Made by a program: the position numbers and the translations under genes
DNA from: Ectothiorhodospiraceae bacterium WFHF3C12
GTDB taxonomy: Bacteria; Pseudomonadota; Gammaproteobacteria; Nitrococcales; Nitrococcaceae
Length of the DNA stretch: 60,230 bases
Direction: 5' to 3'
Assembly (NCBI GenBank): GCA_013519935.1
Contig: JACDUA010000020.1
Location: 1-60,230 of the forward strand
Notes under the pieces: generated by a model
Databases searched by the model: none
Told to the model about the DNA's origin: nothing
What the model saw: the letters and a program-made list of their open reading frames with translations, nothing else
Part shown: positions 36,683-45,517 of the stretch, piece by piece
How positions within the stretch are numbered: position 1 is the stretch's first letter
How the letters are laid out: the number at the start of each line of letters is the position of its first letter

Positions 36683-37018
36683 TCAATTCGGGGGACTATT
36701 GACCCGGAGAGTGGCCTCCCGAGCGACTATGGCGTGCCGCTTGGCCGAAAGCGCCGCCATTCTGGCGCGAACGTACTCGCCCCGGTTGAGGTCGCGGGTG
36801 GCCTGCGCGAGCAGCCGCTCGGCCTCCTGGAGGGTCTGGGGGGTATAGCGGGCGCTGCCGGCCGATTTCGCGGACTGGATGGCCTGCCGGGCATCGCTCA
36901 TCTCCTGGACAGGCGCGGGGTCTTCGCGGGAAATGGGCGCCACGCAGCCCGAAACCGCCAACGCCAGGACGATTGCGACTATCGCCCCGCCGATACGAGC
37001 GCCAATGCGGGAGTTCAT
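36683..37018 (-). CDS. DUF4398 lipoprotein
   Basis: A 111-residue lipoprotein: lipobox LAVSGC near residue 24, then a DUF4398 domain (SDARQAIQSAKSAGSARYTPQTLQEAERLLAQA...), a helical hairpin of the kind found in OmpA-associated envelope proteins. AGGTGA is 4 nt before the ATG at 37018. The residue after the lipobox Cys is Val, so outer membrane sorting is expected. First gene of the DUF4398-yihY-acyP group; divergent from arsC. Confidence 0.86.
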   Translation of the reverse strand: MNSRIGARIGGAIVAIVLALAVSGCVAPISREDPAPVQEMSDARQAIQSAKSAGSARYTPQTLQEAERLLAQATRDLNRGEYVRARMAALSAKRHAIVAREATLRVNSPPN

Positions 37019-37073
37019 GCCGTCACCTGTGCTGCCTTGCGGAACCACTCGATAAGTCTGCCAGCAACCCCAT

Positions 37074-37167
37074 GTTACCGTTCACGGCCCGGCCTCGCCG
37101 ACCGGCCCGGAGCGCTCTTGTTGCTATTTTGCTGCGCAACCGGTAACCAATTGCACTGAACGGTAGC
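37074..37167. promoter_or_regulatory. Paired inverted sequences in the DUF4398/arsC divergent spacer
   Basis: GTTACCGTTCA (37074-37084) and TGAACGGTAGC (37157-37167) are inverted copies (10 of 11) 72 bp apart, and CGGTAACC occurs at 37141-37148. Such spaced half-sites in a divergent promoter region suggest a regulator, but no -10/-35 pair is convincing. Confidence 0.3.
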
Positions 37168-37191
37168 CGAAATGGACCCGGAGGTCTACTG

Positions 37192-38155
<964 letters not shown>

Positions 38156-38156
<1 letters not shown>

Positions 38157-38554
38157 TGGGCGTGGCCAGACATATCCACCGCGCGGCGGCGGGCTGTTAC
38201 CTGGCGCTTTTCGCACTCCTTGCGGCCTGGTTGTTGTGGCTGGATCCGCCGCCGGACCCTCTGGTGAGCGTCGCCGCCGCCGTTCTCCTGGCGCCGCTGC
38301 TGGTACCGGTGCGCGGCGTGCTGGCCGGCCGGCGTTATACGCTCGCCTGGAGCACGATGTTCATCCTGCTGTACTTCCTCCACGGCGTGGCCACAGCAGC
38401 CGGCCCGCCGCCCGGTCGCTGGCTGGGCCTTGCCGAGGCATCGCTGAGTGTCGCCTACTTCGTATTGGCGCTGGTCTACGTGCGCCTGACCCGTGCCCGC
38501 AGCGTAGCGGACGCGGACCCGAGCGGTGAGAACGCATCCGACTCAGGAGGCTGA
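38156..38554 (+). CDS. DUF2069 family membrane protein
   Basis: A 132-residue protein with four hydrophobic segments (CYLALFALLAAWLLWL, VAAAVLLAPLLVPVRGVLAG, WSTMFILLYFLHGVATA, LSVAYFVLALVYVRL), matching DUF2069. Its ATG shares one base with the wrbA stop (TAATG). The last 12 bp overlap the 3' end of hda on the other strand. Function unknown; the arsC-wrbA-DUF2069//hda arrangement is conserved in gammaproteobacteria. Confidence 0.85.
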
Positions 38555-39265
38555 TCCGGCGAGGACCCGGCGGACGAAGGGAATGGTCAGGCGCCGCTGC
38601 GCCCGCAGCGAGGCGTCGTCCAGCCTGTCCAGTGCGCTGAACAGGAATGCCGCATCGCGCCTGTGCCGGGCCAGCAGATAATCGAGCACCTCTGGCGGCA
38701 TCTCCAGGCCCCGGGCACGGGCGCGGCGCTGCAGCAGCGCCTTCTTGTCGGCCTCGGAGAGCTCCAGGAGCCGGTAGACCAGGCCCCAGCGCAGTCGCGA
38801 GACCAGATCCGGCAGGGCGAGGCCCAGATGCGCCGGATGGCCCCGGCCCGCCGCCAGAAAGCCACCACCCGCGTCGCGGACCCGGTTGAACAGGTGAAAC
38901 AGCGCCTCCTGCCACTGCGGCGATTGCGCCGCCGCCTCAAGGCCATCCACCGCCACCACGCGGGTCGTTTCCATGCCCGCCAGGACCTCGGGCGGGTGCG
39001 AGAGAAGCGCATCCAGCGGCAGGTAAGCAGCACCTTCACCCCGGGCGTTCACCGCCCGGCAGGCGCCCTTGAGCAGGTGGGATTTCCCCGTGGCGGACTC
39101 ACCATAGAGATAGACCGGCCCGGCCTGACGCCCCGCGGCAACCGCGGAAATGGCGGCCACTGCCGCGCCGTTCGGCCCCGCGAGGAAATCCTCCAGGGCG
39201 GCATCGGGCTCCCAGCGGATATCCAGCGCCAGCTGGGGTGGCATGCCGGTGTCTTCGTGCTTCAT
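38543..39265 (-). CDS. hda: DnaA regulatory inactivator Hda
   Basis: AAA+ protein that, with the DNA clamp, stimulates ATP hydrolysis by DnaA and so limits replication starts. The 240 residues show the N-terminal clamp-binding motif QLALDI, Walker A YLYGESATGKSHLL, Walker B VVAVDGLE, and sensor regions with DLVSRLRWGLVYRL and the Arg finger region RRDAAFLFSALDRLD. Two starts are possible, 39265 and 39244; the second would put QLALDI at residue 5, close to E. coli. Neither has a strong ribosome site. Confidence 0.92.
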   Translation of the reverse strand: MKHEDTGMPPQLALDIRWEPDAALEDFLAGPNGAAVAAISAVAAGRQAGPVYLYGESATGKSHLLKGACRAVNARGEGAAYLPLDALLSHPPEVLAGMETTRVVAVDGLEAAAQSPQWQEALFHLFNRVRDAGGGFLAAGRGHPAHLGLALPDLVSRLRWGLVYRLLELSEADKKALLQRRARARGLEMPPEVLDYLLARHRRDAAFLFSALDRLDDASLRAQRRLTIPFVRRVLAGSAS

Positions 39266-39450
39266 GGCGCACAGAGTTTGCCCCATCCCGGCACCCCCCG
39301 CCAATCGGCATGGGCGGAACGCGGCAAACCTTGATTTCCCTCGTTCGGTACCCAAGGCTTGTGCACGGTCGGCGCTGCGGCCATCATCGGCACCGCGCGC
39401 ACTCGTGCGTCGGGTGTCGGGCTCATCCCATCCAAGCATCGGAGGTCAAC

Positions 39451-40476
39451 GTGATACAACGACACACCACCCTGCTGGCGCTCGCCGCCCTGCTCCCCGG
39501 CGCGGCCCTGGCCGATACGGTGGTCACCAACAGCGGTGACCGGCTCAACGGCACCGTCACGAGCATGCGCGAGGGTGAGCTTGTCCTGGAGACACCCTAC
39601 GCCGAGGTCACCATTCCGTGGGGCGAGATCCGTTCCGTGACCACGGAGGGCAACGCCGTTGTCACGCTTAAGGACGGCACGCAGGTGATTGGCGTCGTCA
39701 CCGTCACGGAAGACGGCCGTCTGAGCGTGCAGCCGGAGGATGCCGCCGGCCCGGTCGTGTTCGATCCCGCCGCTGTCACGAAAATCCACCCCGGGGATAC
39801 GCCTGAGCCCGCCCTGAAGACCAGCGGGTTCGTGAACATCGGTCTGCGCGCCACCAATGGCAATACCGACAGCGAGTCCTATTACGGCTCCGGCGAATTC
39901 GTGGCACGGACCGAGTCCAACCGATATACCATCGGTTTCTCGGCCATTTACGCCGAGGAAGACGATGAAACCAGCGCCAACGAGAAGCGCGCCTACGGCC
40001 GCTACGACCACTTCGTCTCGGAAAAGTGGTACGTGAACGCGAACATGTCCTTCCTCCGGGACGAGTTCAAGGATCTGCGGCTGCGCTCGACGCTGGGCGC
40101 CGGCATGGGTTATCAGGCCCTGGAAACCGACGACACCAATCTGGCTCTGGAACTGGGCGGGAGCTACATCCGCGAGGACTACGAGGACATCGAGGACGCC
40201 GAGGATGACAGCAGCGTGGCGGCCCGTTGGGCCCTGGACTTCACCCAGGAGCTTTTCGACGACGGCATGACGCTATTCCACAACCACGAGCTGCTCAAGG
40301 GCGTGGGCGAGGACAACGCCCTGTTCCTCGCTTACACCCGGACCGGCGTGCGCTTCCCGCTGGTGGCGGGACTCAACGGCACTGCCCAGGTCAATTACGA
40401 CTACGACGACAATCCCCAGGGCGACAATGCCTACGCCGACACCACCTATCTGTTCACGCTGGGCTACACCTTCTGA
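39451..40476 (+). CDS. DUF481 family outer membrane beta-barrel protein
   Basis: A 341-residue exported protein. The GTG start is set by a perfect GGAGG 5 nt upstream (39441-39445); the longer frame is not credible. A signal peptide (TTLLALAALLPGAALA) is followed by a soluble segment of short beta repeats (DTVVTNSGDRLNGTVTSM, LVLETPYAEVTIPWGEI, residues 20-120) and then the DUF481 barrel (about 125-341) of alternating strands such as GFVNIGLRATNGNTDSESYY and the final strand TTYLFTLGYTF ending in Phe, as outer membrane proteins do. Function unknown; DUF481 proteins are salt- or stress-related in some bacteria. Confidence 0.9.
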   Translation: MIQRHTTLLALAALLPGAALADTVVTNSGDRLNGTVTSMREGELVLETPYAEVTIPWGEIRSVTTEGNAVVTLKDGTQVIGVVTVTEDGRLSVQPEDAAGPVVFDPAAVTKIHPGDTPEPALKTSGFVNIGLRATNGNTDSESYYGSGEFVARTESNRYTIGFSAIYAEEDDETSANEKRAYGRYDHFVSEKWYVNANMSFLRDEFKDLRLRSTLGAGMGYQALETDDTNLALELGGSYIREDYEDIEDAEDDSSVAARWALDFTQELFDDGMTLFHNHELLKGVGEDNALFLAYTRTGVRFPLVAGLNGTAQVNYDYDDNPQGDNAYADTTYLFTLGYTF

Positions 40477-40486
40477 GGCGTCTGAC

Positions 40487-40513
40487 GGCGGGGCGGTTCA
40501 CGACCGCCCCGCC
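40487..40513. terminator. Strong hairpin shared by the DUF481 and pgsA-like gene ends
   Basis: GGCGGGGCGGT (40487-40497) pairs perfectly with ACCGCCCCGCC (40503-40513) around a 5-nt loop. The stop codon of the leftward gene lies in the loop. There is no T-tract, so it may act as a Rho-assisted or mRNA-end-protecting element for both convergent genes. Confidence 0.6.
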
Positions 40514-41055
40514 AGCTCCGTCACGGCACGGCGGCCCCATACGACCACGTAGCCGGCACCGCTTGCCACCACCAGCACCAGGCAGGCCGCATGCACCGCG
40601 GCGACCAGCGGATCCGGATAGGCCACGCCGAGCCAGCGTGTCAGAGCCAGGGCCACGACCCCGATCTGAAGGGCCGTGTTGAGCTTGCTCAGCCGGCTCG
40701 GTTCCGCCGTGAAGGGCCCGACGAGCAACCGGAAGGCGACGCCGCCGGTCACGATGATGGCGTCGCGCGCCATGGCCGCGGCAACGAGCCACACGGGCAG
40801 AGCGCCCATCCAGGCCAGCGCCAGCATGGATCCCACCAGCAGCAGTTTGTCGGCGATACCGTCCAGAAAGCCGCCGACGCGGCTCTGCCAACCGTAGCGC
40901 TTGGCGAGGAAACCATCCAGCGCATCCGACGCGCCCGCAATCAGGAACAGCACCAGAGCCGGTGCCGGGCGGCCCCCGAGGATCCACGCGACCACCGGCG
41001 CCACCATGAACAGCCGCATCACGCTGATGATATTGGGAATATGCCGGGGGTTCAC
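40498..41055 (-). CDS. CDP-alcohol phosphatidyltransferase family protein (PgsA-like)
   Basis: A 185-residue membrane enzyme with the CDP-alcohol motif D-x2-D-G-x2-A-x8-G-x3-D-x3-D in ASDALDGFLAKRYGWQSR and GGFLDGIADK, and hydrophobic segments before and after. The opening HIPNIISVMRLFMVAPVVAW matches PgsA-type proteins. Members near hda/purM make phosphatidylglycerol phosphate or cardiolipin-like lipids; whether this is the housekeeping PgsA cannot be told, since that gene usually lies next to uvrC. The start overlaps the DUF2066 stop by 4 bp. Confidence 0.88.
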   Translation of the reverse strand: MNPRHIPNIISVMRLFMVAPVVAWILGGRPAPALVLFLIAGASDALDGFLAKRYGWQSRVGGFLDGIADKLLLVGSMLALAWMGALPVWLVAAAMARDAIIVTGGVAFRLLVGPFTAEPSRLSKLNTALQIGVVALALTRWLGVAYPDPLVAAVHAACLVLVVASGAGYVVVWGRRAVTELAGRS

Positions 41056-42125
41056 GGCGACAGCCGGAACATGCGCTCGTCGGCACCCAGTGCCCGCTGG
41101 CCGCTGTCGTCATTCCGTGGGACCGATCCCGTGCCCGGCGCGGCGACGGGAATGAGCGTGCGGGAACGCTCGAGATCCCGCAGTACCCGCTCCACCGGCA
41201 CTTCCAGCGTCAACGCGTAGGTCGCCTGGTTGTCCTCGACGGAAAGCAACCGGACGCCGGCGACGCCGCTGACCCCGGCCAGGTACCGTTCCAGCCGGGC
41301 ATAGCGTTCGGCCGAGTCCACGTCGCGGACATGCACACGCAGCGTATGCGCGGCATCCAGATCCGGTAATACCGCGTACTGGCCGACCAGTCGTCCGGCG
41401 AGCTCGGCCGCCGCCTGATCCATTAGCGCACGCTGCGTGCCCGCGCTGTTGCTCCAGGCGCTGCGGCCGTCGTCGGTAACCAGCCGCCAGCGCGCCGCCC
41501 AGCTTCCGCCGCGTTGTTCCAGACGGCCGACCCAGATCAGCGGCGTGTCGTAGCGTCGTGACGCCTGCACGATGGGATCCGTGAAGCCGCCCCAGATATC
41601 CGAGGACGTCACCGCGGCGCGGTCGGTGCCGTCGAGCTTGGGAAACAGCAGTGGCAGCCCGTAGCCAAGCGCGGCCTCCTCGACGAGTTGCCGGGTGTCC
41701 GCGGCCTGGTCGGCGCCGACGATGACGCGGCCACCCTGCCGCTCCACCGCCAGCCAGACCAGCACCGGCGGCCGGTTGGCCTCCCAGACGGGAATGTCGG
41801 CTTCGACGAGGGCCTTGCGCAGCGTCTCGCCGTAATAGGTGATCTGCAGGCGCAGCCCCTCGTCGCCGGGCTGATACTGGAACCGCTGCACGAACCGCGA
41901 AGGGGTCTCACGCAGTTGCGCCACCACGCCGGACCCGGCAAGCTCCGGCCGGCCGGTCAGGCGCACGGCCATCGTGGCCAGGCCGGCGCGGAAAGCCTCC
42001 TCGCGAAGCTCCGCGCTCTGGTCCTCCACCGGCACCTCCACCTGCAGGAGGTTTTCCACCGTGGCCGCCTCCAGCGCGGGGACGACGACAAGCAGCAATA
42101 GCGCGCAGCACAGACGCCTTGGCAT
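41052..42125 (-). CDS. DUF2066 domain-containing secreted protein
   Basis: A 357-residue exported protein: signal peptide MPRRLCCALLLLVVVPALEA, then the DUF2066 region (VEVPVEDQSAELREEAFRAG, GSGVVAQLRETPSRFVQRFQYQ, residues 25-200) and a C-terminal part with repeating alpha-beta segments (LRVHVRDVDSAERYARLERYL). Function unknown; probably periplasmic. GGAGAGG lies 4 nt before the ATG. Gene order DUF2066-pgsA-like-hda beside purMN is standard in gammaproteobacteria except that a PerM-type permease, often present here, is lacking. Confidence 0.88.
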   Translation of the reverse strand: MPRRLCCALLLLVVVPALEAATVENLLQVEVPVEDQSAELREEAFRAGLATMAVRLTGRPELAGSGVVAQLRETPSRFVQRFQYQPGDEGLRLQITYYGETLRKALVEADIPVWEANRPPVLVWLAVERQGGRVIVGADQAADTRQLVEEAALGYGLPLLFPKLDGTDRAAVTSSDIWGGFTDPIVQASRRYDTPLIWVGRLEQRGGSWAARWRLVTDDGRSAWSNSAGTQRALMDQAAAELAGRLVGQYAVLPDLDAAHTLRVHVRDVDSAERYARLERYLAGVSGVAGVRLLSVEDNQATYALTLEVPVERVLRDLERSRTLIPVAAPGTGSVPRNDDSGQRALGADERMFRLSP

Positions 42126-42139
42126 TGACCCTCTCCAGA

Positions 42140-42160
42140 GCTTCAGCGTTTCCCTGAAGC
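42140..42160 (-). promoter_or_regulatory. 5'-end stem-loop of the DUF2066 mRNA
   Basis: GCTTCAG (42140-42146) and CTGAAGC (42154-42160) form a 7-bp stem with a 7-nt loop. It begins at the predicted transcription start and ends just before the ribosome site (42130-42136). Confidence 0.45.
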
Positions 42161-42164
42161 ACGT

Positions 42165-42192
42165 ACCATATCAGCGTTTCGCCGGCGAACAA
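42165..42192 (-). promoter_or_regulatory. Candidate promoter of DUF2066
   Basis: Minus-strand TATGGT (42165-42170) with a TGA extension just upstream (extended -10) and TTGTTC (42187-42192) 16 bp further. Confidence 0.4.
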
Positions 42193-42287
42193 CGGCCCCG
42201 GCACGGCCGGCACCGCTCGGCGGACGATGCGTTTCCCCCGACCCCGGCGCGCGGCTACCATACGCACTTCCAACACGCGGAGGCGAA

Positions 42288-43343
42288 GTGAGCGACGAAC
42301 GTATTCATAGCGGCCTGAGCTACCGGGACGCCGGTGTCGACATCGACGCCGGCAACGAGCTGGTGCAGCGTATCAAAAACAGCGTTGCGGCGACGCACCG
42401 CAAGGGCGTGCTGGGCGGTCTCGGCGGCTTCGGCGGTCTGTTCGAGGTGCCGGTCGACCGCTACCGCCGTCCCGTCCTGGTATCCGGTACCGACGGCGTG
42501 GGCACCAAGCTCAAGCTCGCCATCGAGACCGGCCGGCACGACGGTATCGGCATCGACCTCGTGGCCATGTGCGTCAACGACGTCATCGTCACCGGCGCGG
42601 AGCCCCTGTACTTCCTCGACTACTACGCCACCGGCCATCTGGACGTGGATGTCGCGGAGCAGGTGGTGCGCGGCATCGCCGAAGGCTGCCGGCAGGCCGG
42701 CGCCGCACTCATTGGCGGCGAGACCGCCGAGATGCCCGGCATGTACGCCGAGGGGCACTACGACCTGGCCGGTTTCTGCGTCGGCGTGGTTGAGAAGGAC
42801 GCCATAATCGACGGTGGCCGGGTCTCGACGGGGGACGCGCTGATCGCCCTGACATCCAGCGGCGTTCACTCCAACGGCTTCTCCCTGGTAAGGCGGATCA
42901 TCGAGCATGCCGGCGCCAGCCTGCAATCTCCGGTGGATGGCCGCCCGCTCGCGGACAGGCTGATGGCACCGACCCGTATCTACGCGGCGGCCCTGCAGCA
43001 GTTGATGGAGCACGTGCCGCTCCATGCCGCGGCACATATCACCGGCGGCGGGCTGCCGGAGAACCTGCCCCGGGTGCTGCCATCCGGCACCGCCGCCCGG
43101 CTCGACACCGCCAGCTGGGAATGGCCCGCGCTGTTCCACTGGCTGCAGGAACGGGGCAACGTCAGCACTGCCGAGATGTATCGCACCTTCAATTGCGGCG
43201 TGGGCATGGTCGTCGTCGTTCCCGACGACCATGCGCGGACGGCGGTATCCGTCCTGCAGGCCGCAGGCGAACGGGCCTGGCGCATCGGCACCGTCATGGC
43301 CAGCGCGGATCAGCCCCACGTAATACTGGAGGGTGGCGAATGA
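42288..43343 (+). CDS. purM: Phosphoribosylformylglycinamidine cyclo-ligase
   Basis: Closes the imidazole ring (FGAM to AIR) using ATP in purine synthesis. The 351 residues show [61 protein letters not shown] and [15 protein letters not shown]. The GTG start has GGAGG 4 nt upstream (42279-42283). It leads the purM-purN-DUF3108 operon and is divergent from DUF2066. I found no convincing PurR-like operator. Confidence 0.97.
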   Translation: MSDERIHSGLSYRDAGVDIDAGNELVQRIKNSVAATHRKGVLGGLGGFGGLFEVPVDRYRRPVLVSGTDGVGTKLKLAIETGRHDGIGIDLVAMCVNDVIVTGAEPLYFLDYYATGHLDVDVAEQVVRGIAEGCRQAGAALIGGETAEMPGMYAEGHYDLAGFCVGVVEKDAIIDGGRVSTGDALIALTSSGVHSNGFSLVRRIIEHAGASLQSPVDGRPLADRLMAPTRIYAAALQQLMEHVPLHAAAHITGGGLPENLPRVLPSGTAARLDTASWEWPALFHWLQERGNVSTAEMYRTFNCGVGMVVVVPDDHARTAVSVLQAAGERAWRIGTVMASADQPHVILEGGE

Positions 43344-44011
43344 ATCGCGATCCGATGCCCGTCGTGGTACTCATCTCAGGCAACGGCAGCAATCTCCAGG
43401 CGCTGATCGACGGCCAGCTGGGCGGCTCGCTACCCATCGACATCCGTGCCGTCATCAGCAACCGCGCGGACGCCTACGGTCTGGAGCGGGCCCGGCGCGC
43501 CGGCATCGGCGCCGAAGTGCTGGAGTACCGCGGCTACGAGACCCGGGAGGCCTACGACGCCGCCCTGCTGGCGCGGGTAAGGGCCCACGAGCCCGGGCTG
43601 GTGGTCCTGGCGGGTTTCATGCGCATCCTCTCGCCGGCCTTCGTCGGTGCCCTGGAGGGCCGGCTGATCAACATCCATCCCTCCCTCCTGCCCGAATTCC
43701 GGGGACTGCACACCCATGAACGGGCCCTGGAGGCCGGGGTCACGGAACACGGCTGCAGCGTGCACTTCGTCATCCCGGAGCTGGACGCCGGGCCGGTGAT
43801 CGTCCAGGCCCGCGTGCCCGTGTATCCCGACGATACCGCGGAGACGCTGGCAAAGCGGGTGCAGGCCCAGGAGCACCGCATCTATCCTCTCGCCGTGCGC
43901 TGGATCGCCGAGGGCCGCGCGCGGATGCGCGACCGCGAGCTCGTCTTCGACGGACAACCCCGCGCCACGCCGCCGGCGATTACCGCCGAGGACGCGCTGG
44001 CAGCGCTCTAG
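43340..44011 (+). CDS. purN: Phosphoribosylglycinamide formyltransferase
   Basis: Transfers formyl from 10-formyltetrahydrofolate to GAR. The 223-residue protein has [29 protein letters not shown], the catalytic N-x-H in [19 protein letters not shown], and [15 protein letters not shown] with catalytic Asp. ATG overlaps the purM stop by 4 bp; a GGAGG site lies in the purM end. Confidence 0.97.
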   Translation: MNRDPMPVVVLISGNGSNLQALIDGQLGGSLPIDIRAVISNRADAYGLERARRAGIGAEVLEYRGYETREAYDAALLARVRAHEPGLVVLAGFMRILSPAFVGALEGRLINIHPSLLPEFRGLHTHERALEAGVTEHGCSVHFVIPELDAGPVIVQARVPVYPDDTAETLAKRVQAQEHRIYPLAVRWIAEGRARMRDRELVFDGQPRATPPAITAEDALAAL

Positions 44012-44740
44012 GTGCGCGGGCTCTGGCTCTCAATCCTGCTGCTTCTCTCGGCCTCGGCCGGTGCGCGTGCCGGCGATATCCCGCCTCCGTTCACAGCGGT
44101 CTATAACGTCCAGCGCGGCCTATTCACCGTTGCACAGACGCGGGTCGCGTTCAGCCGGCCCAGCGACGGACACTACCGCTACCGTTCCAGGAGCGAGGCG
44201 AGCGGGCTCGCGGCCCTGTTCCGGGATGCCGAAGTCCACGAGCGCAGCGAAGGGCTGATCGTCGAGCGCGGGCTGCGACCTCTGCGCTATACCTACCGGC
44301 GAACCGGCGACGAGGCCCGCGCGGGCGAGCTGCGCTTCTACTGGGAGGACGGCCAGGTGGTCAACGACGTCGGCGGCCACCCGTGGCGGCTGGATATCCC
44401 ACCCGGCACCCGGGACCGGGTCGTGGGCTCGCTGCAGCTGATGCACGACCTTTCGGCCGGCGAACGTGAGCTCAGTTACCACGTCGCCGACGGTGGCCGG
44501 CTGCGCACCTATCACTTCCGCGTCGATGGCCGCGAGCGCCTGGATACCGGGCTGGGCGAGCTCCAGACCCTGCGCGTAGTGCGCACGGACGCCGACGGTG
44601 ACGGCCGCACCGTGCTGTGGTGCGCGCCGTCGCTGCACTACCTGGCCGTACGCATCGAGCACAGCGACCCGGAGGAAGGCGACTACGTCATGACCTTGAA
44701 GGAACTGAAAGGCTTACCAGCCACAGATGAACACAGATAG
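44012..44740 (+). CDS. DUF3108 domain-containing secreted protein with repeat-derived C-terminus
   Basis: A 242-residue exported protein of the DUF3108 family often found after purN. Signal peptide LWLSILLLLSASAGARA, then beta-rich segments (FTAVYNVQRGLFTVAQTRVA, RPLRYTYRRTGDEARAGELR, LQTLRVVRTDADGDGRTVLW). The GTG start directly follows the purN stop. The last residues PATDEHR and the stop codon are read from the left arm of the inverted-repeat element at 44719. Function unknown; likely periplasmic or envelope-linked. Confidence 0.85.
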   Translation: MRGLWLSILLLLSASAGARAGDIPPPFTAVYNVQRGLFTVAQTRVAFSRPSDGHYRYRSRSEASGLAALFRDAEVHERSEGLIVERGLRPLRYTYRRTGDEARAGELRFYWEDGQVVNDVGGHPWRLDIPPGTRDRVVGSLQLMHDLSAGERELSYHVADGGRLRTYHFRVDGRERLDTGLGELQTLRVVRTDADGDGRTVLWCAPSLHYLAVRIEHSDPEEGDYVMTLKELKGLPATDEHR

Positions 44741-44854
44741 ACGCCGATAGCCGGATCGGGGCGAAGTCCAGCGGCGATCACGCCGTGGCCGACTGCGCTC
44801 CACAGCGAGGCGAAAATCAGCGCAATCCGTGTCTATCCGTGTTCATCTGTGGCT
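44719..44854. repeat. 136-bp element with 30-bp terminal inverted repeats
   Basis: Left arm 44719-44748 begins AGCCACAGATGAACACAGAT; right arm 44825-44854 is its inverse with 27 of 30 matches. The 76-bp middle has no ORF and no similarity to that of the other copy. It fills the space between the convergent DUF3108 and dcd genes and supplies the end of DUF3108. Same arms as the element at 56036. Confidence 0.85.
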
Positions 44855-44862
44855 AATCAGCG

Positions 44863-45426
44863 CTAGGTCCGCGGCAGGGTTACCCCGCGCTGGCCCTGGT
44901 ACTTGCCCTTGCGGTCCAGATAGGACTCCTCGCAGACCTCGTCGGACTCCAGGAACAGCATCTGGGCGACGCCCTCGTTGGCGTAGATCTTGGCGGGCAA
45001 AGGGGTGGTGTTGGAGAACTCCAGGGTAACGTGACCCTCCCACTCCGGCTCCAGCGGCGTAACGTTGACGATAATGCCGCAGCGGGCATAGGTGGACTTG
45101 CCCAGGCAGATGGTCAGCACGTTGCGCGGAATGCGGAAATACTCCACCGTCCGGGCCAGGGCGAAGGAGTTGGGCGGGATGATGCAGACGTCCGCCGAGA
45201 CGTCCACGAAGCTGGATTCATCGAAGTTCTTGGGATCGACAATGGCCGAGTTGATATTGGTGAATATCTTGAACTCGCCGGCACAGCGCACATCATAGCC
45301 GTAGCTGGAGGTCCCGTAGGAAATCATCTGCCGGCCATCCGTCTCCCGGACCTGGCCGCCTTCGAAGGGCTCGATCATCCCCTCGGCGGCCATGCGCCGG
45401 ATCCATTTGTCGGACTTGATGCTCAT
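44863..45426 (-). CDS. dcd: dCTP deaminase
   Basis: Deaminates dCTP to dUTP, the main dTMP source in gammaproteobacteria. The 187-residue trimeric enzyme has [28 protein letters not shown], the nucleotide-binding [17 protein letters not shown] and [11 protein letters not shown], and the catalytic Glu in [12 protein letters not shown]. Length matches E. coli (193). It follows apbC by 91 bp on the same strand. Confidence 0.97.
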   Translation of the reverse strand: MSIKSDKWIRRMAAEGMIEPFEGGQVRETDGRQMISYGTSSYGYDVRCAGEFKIFTNINSAIVDPKNFDESSFVDVSADVCIIPPNSFALARTVEYFRIPRNVLTICLGKSTYARCGIIVNVTPLEPEWEGHVTLEFSNTTPLPAKIYANEGVAQMLFLESDEVCEESYLDRKGKYQGQRGVTLPRT

Positions 45427-45517
45427 GCTTTGCCTTACCCTGCTGACCGCCCGGCCGAAGAAGCCGCAATTTTGCCTGCAACATCAACGCCGGTACAGCC
45501 CCGGCGATCGCAGGGCC

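Noticed and set aside
35372-37159. 595-codon plus-strand frame across yihY and DUF4398
   Set aside because: Antisense of two recognised genes; low-complexity, no domain.
42126-42287. PurR-like operator before purM
   Set aside because: GCGTTTC strings occur but do not form the symmetric ACGCAAACGTTTGCGT-type site.
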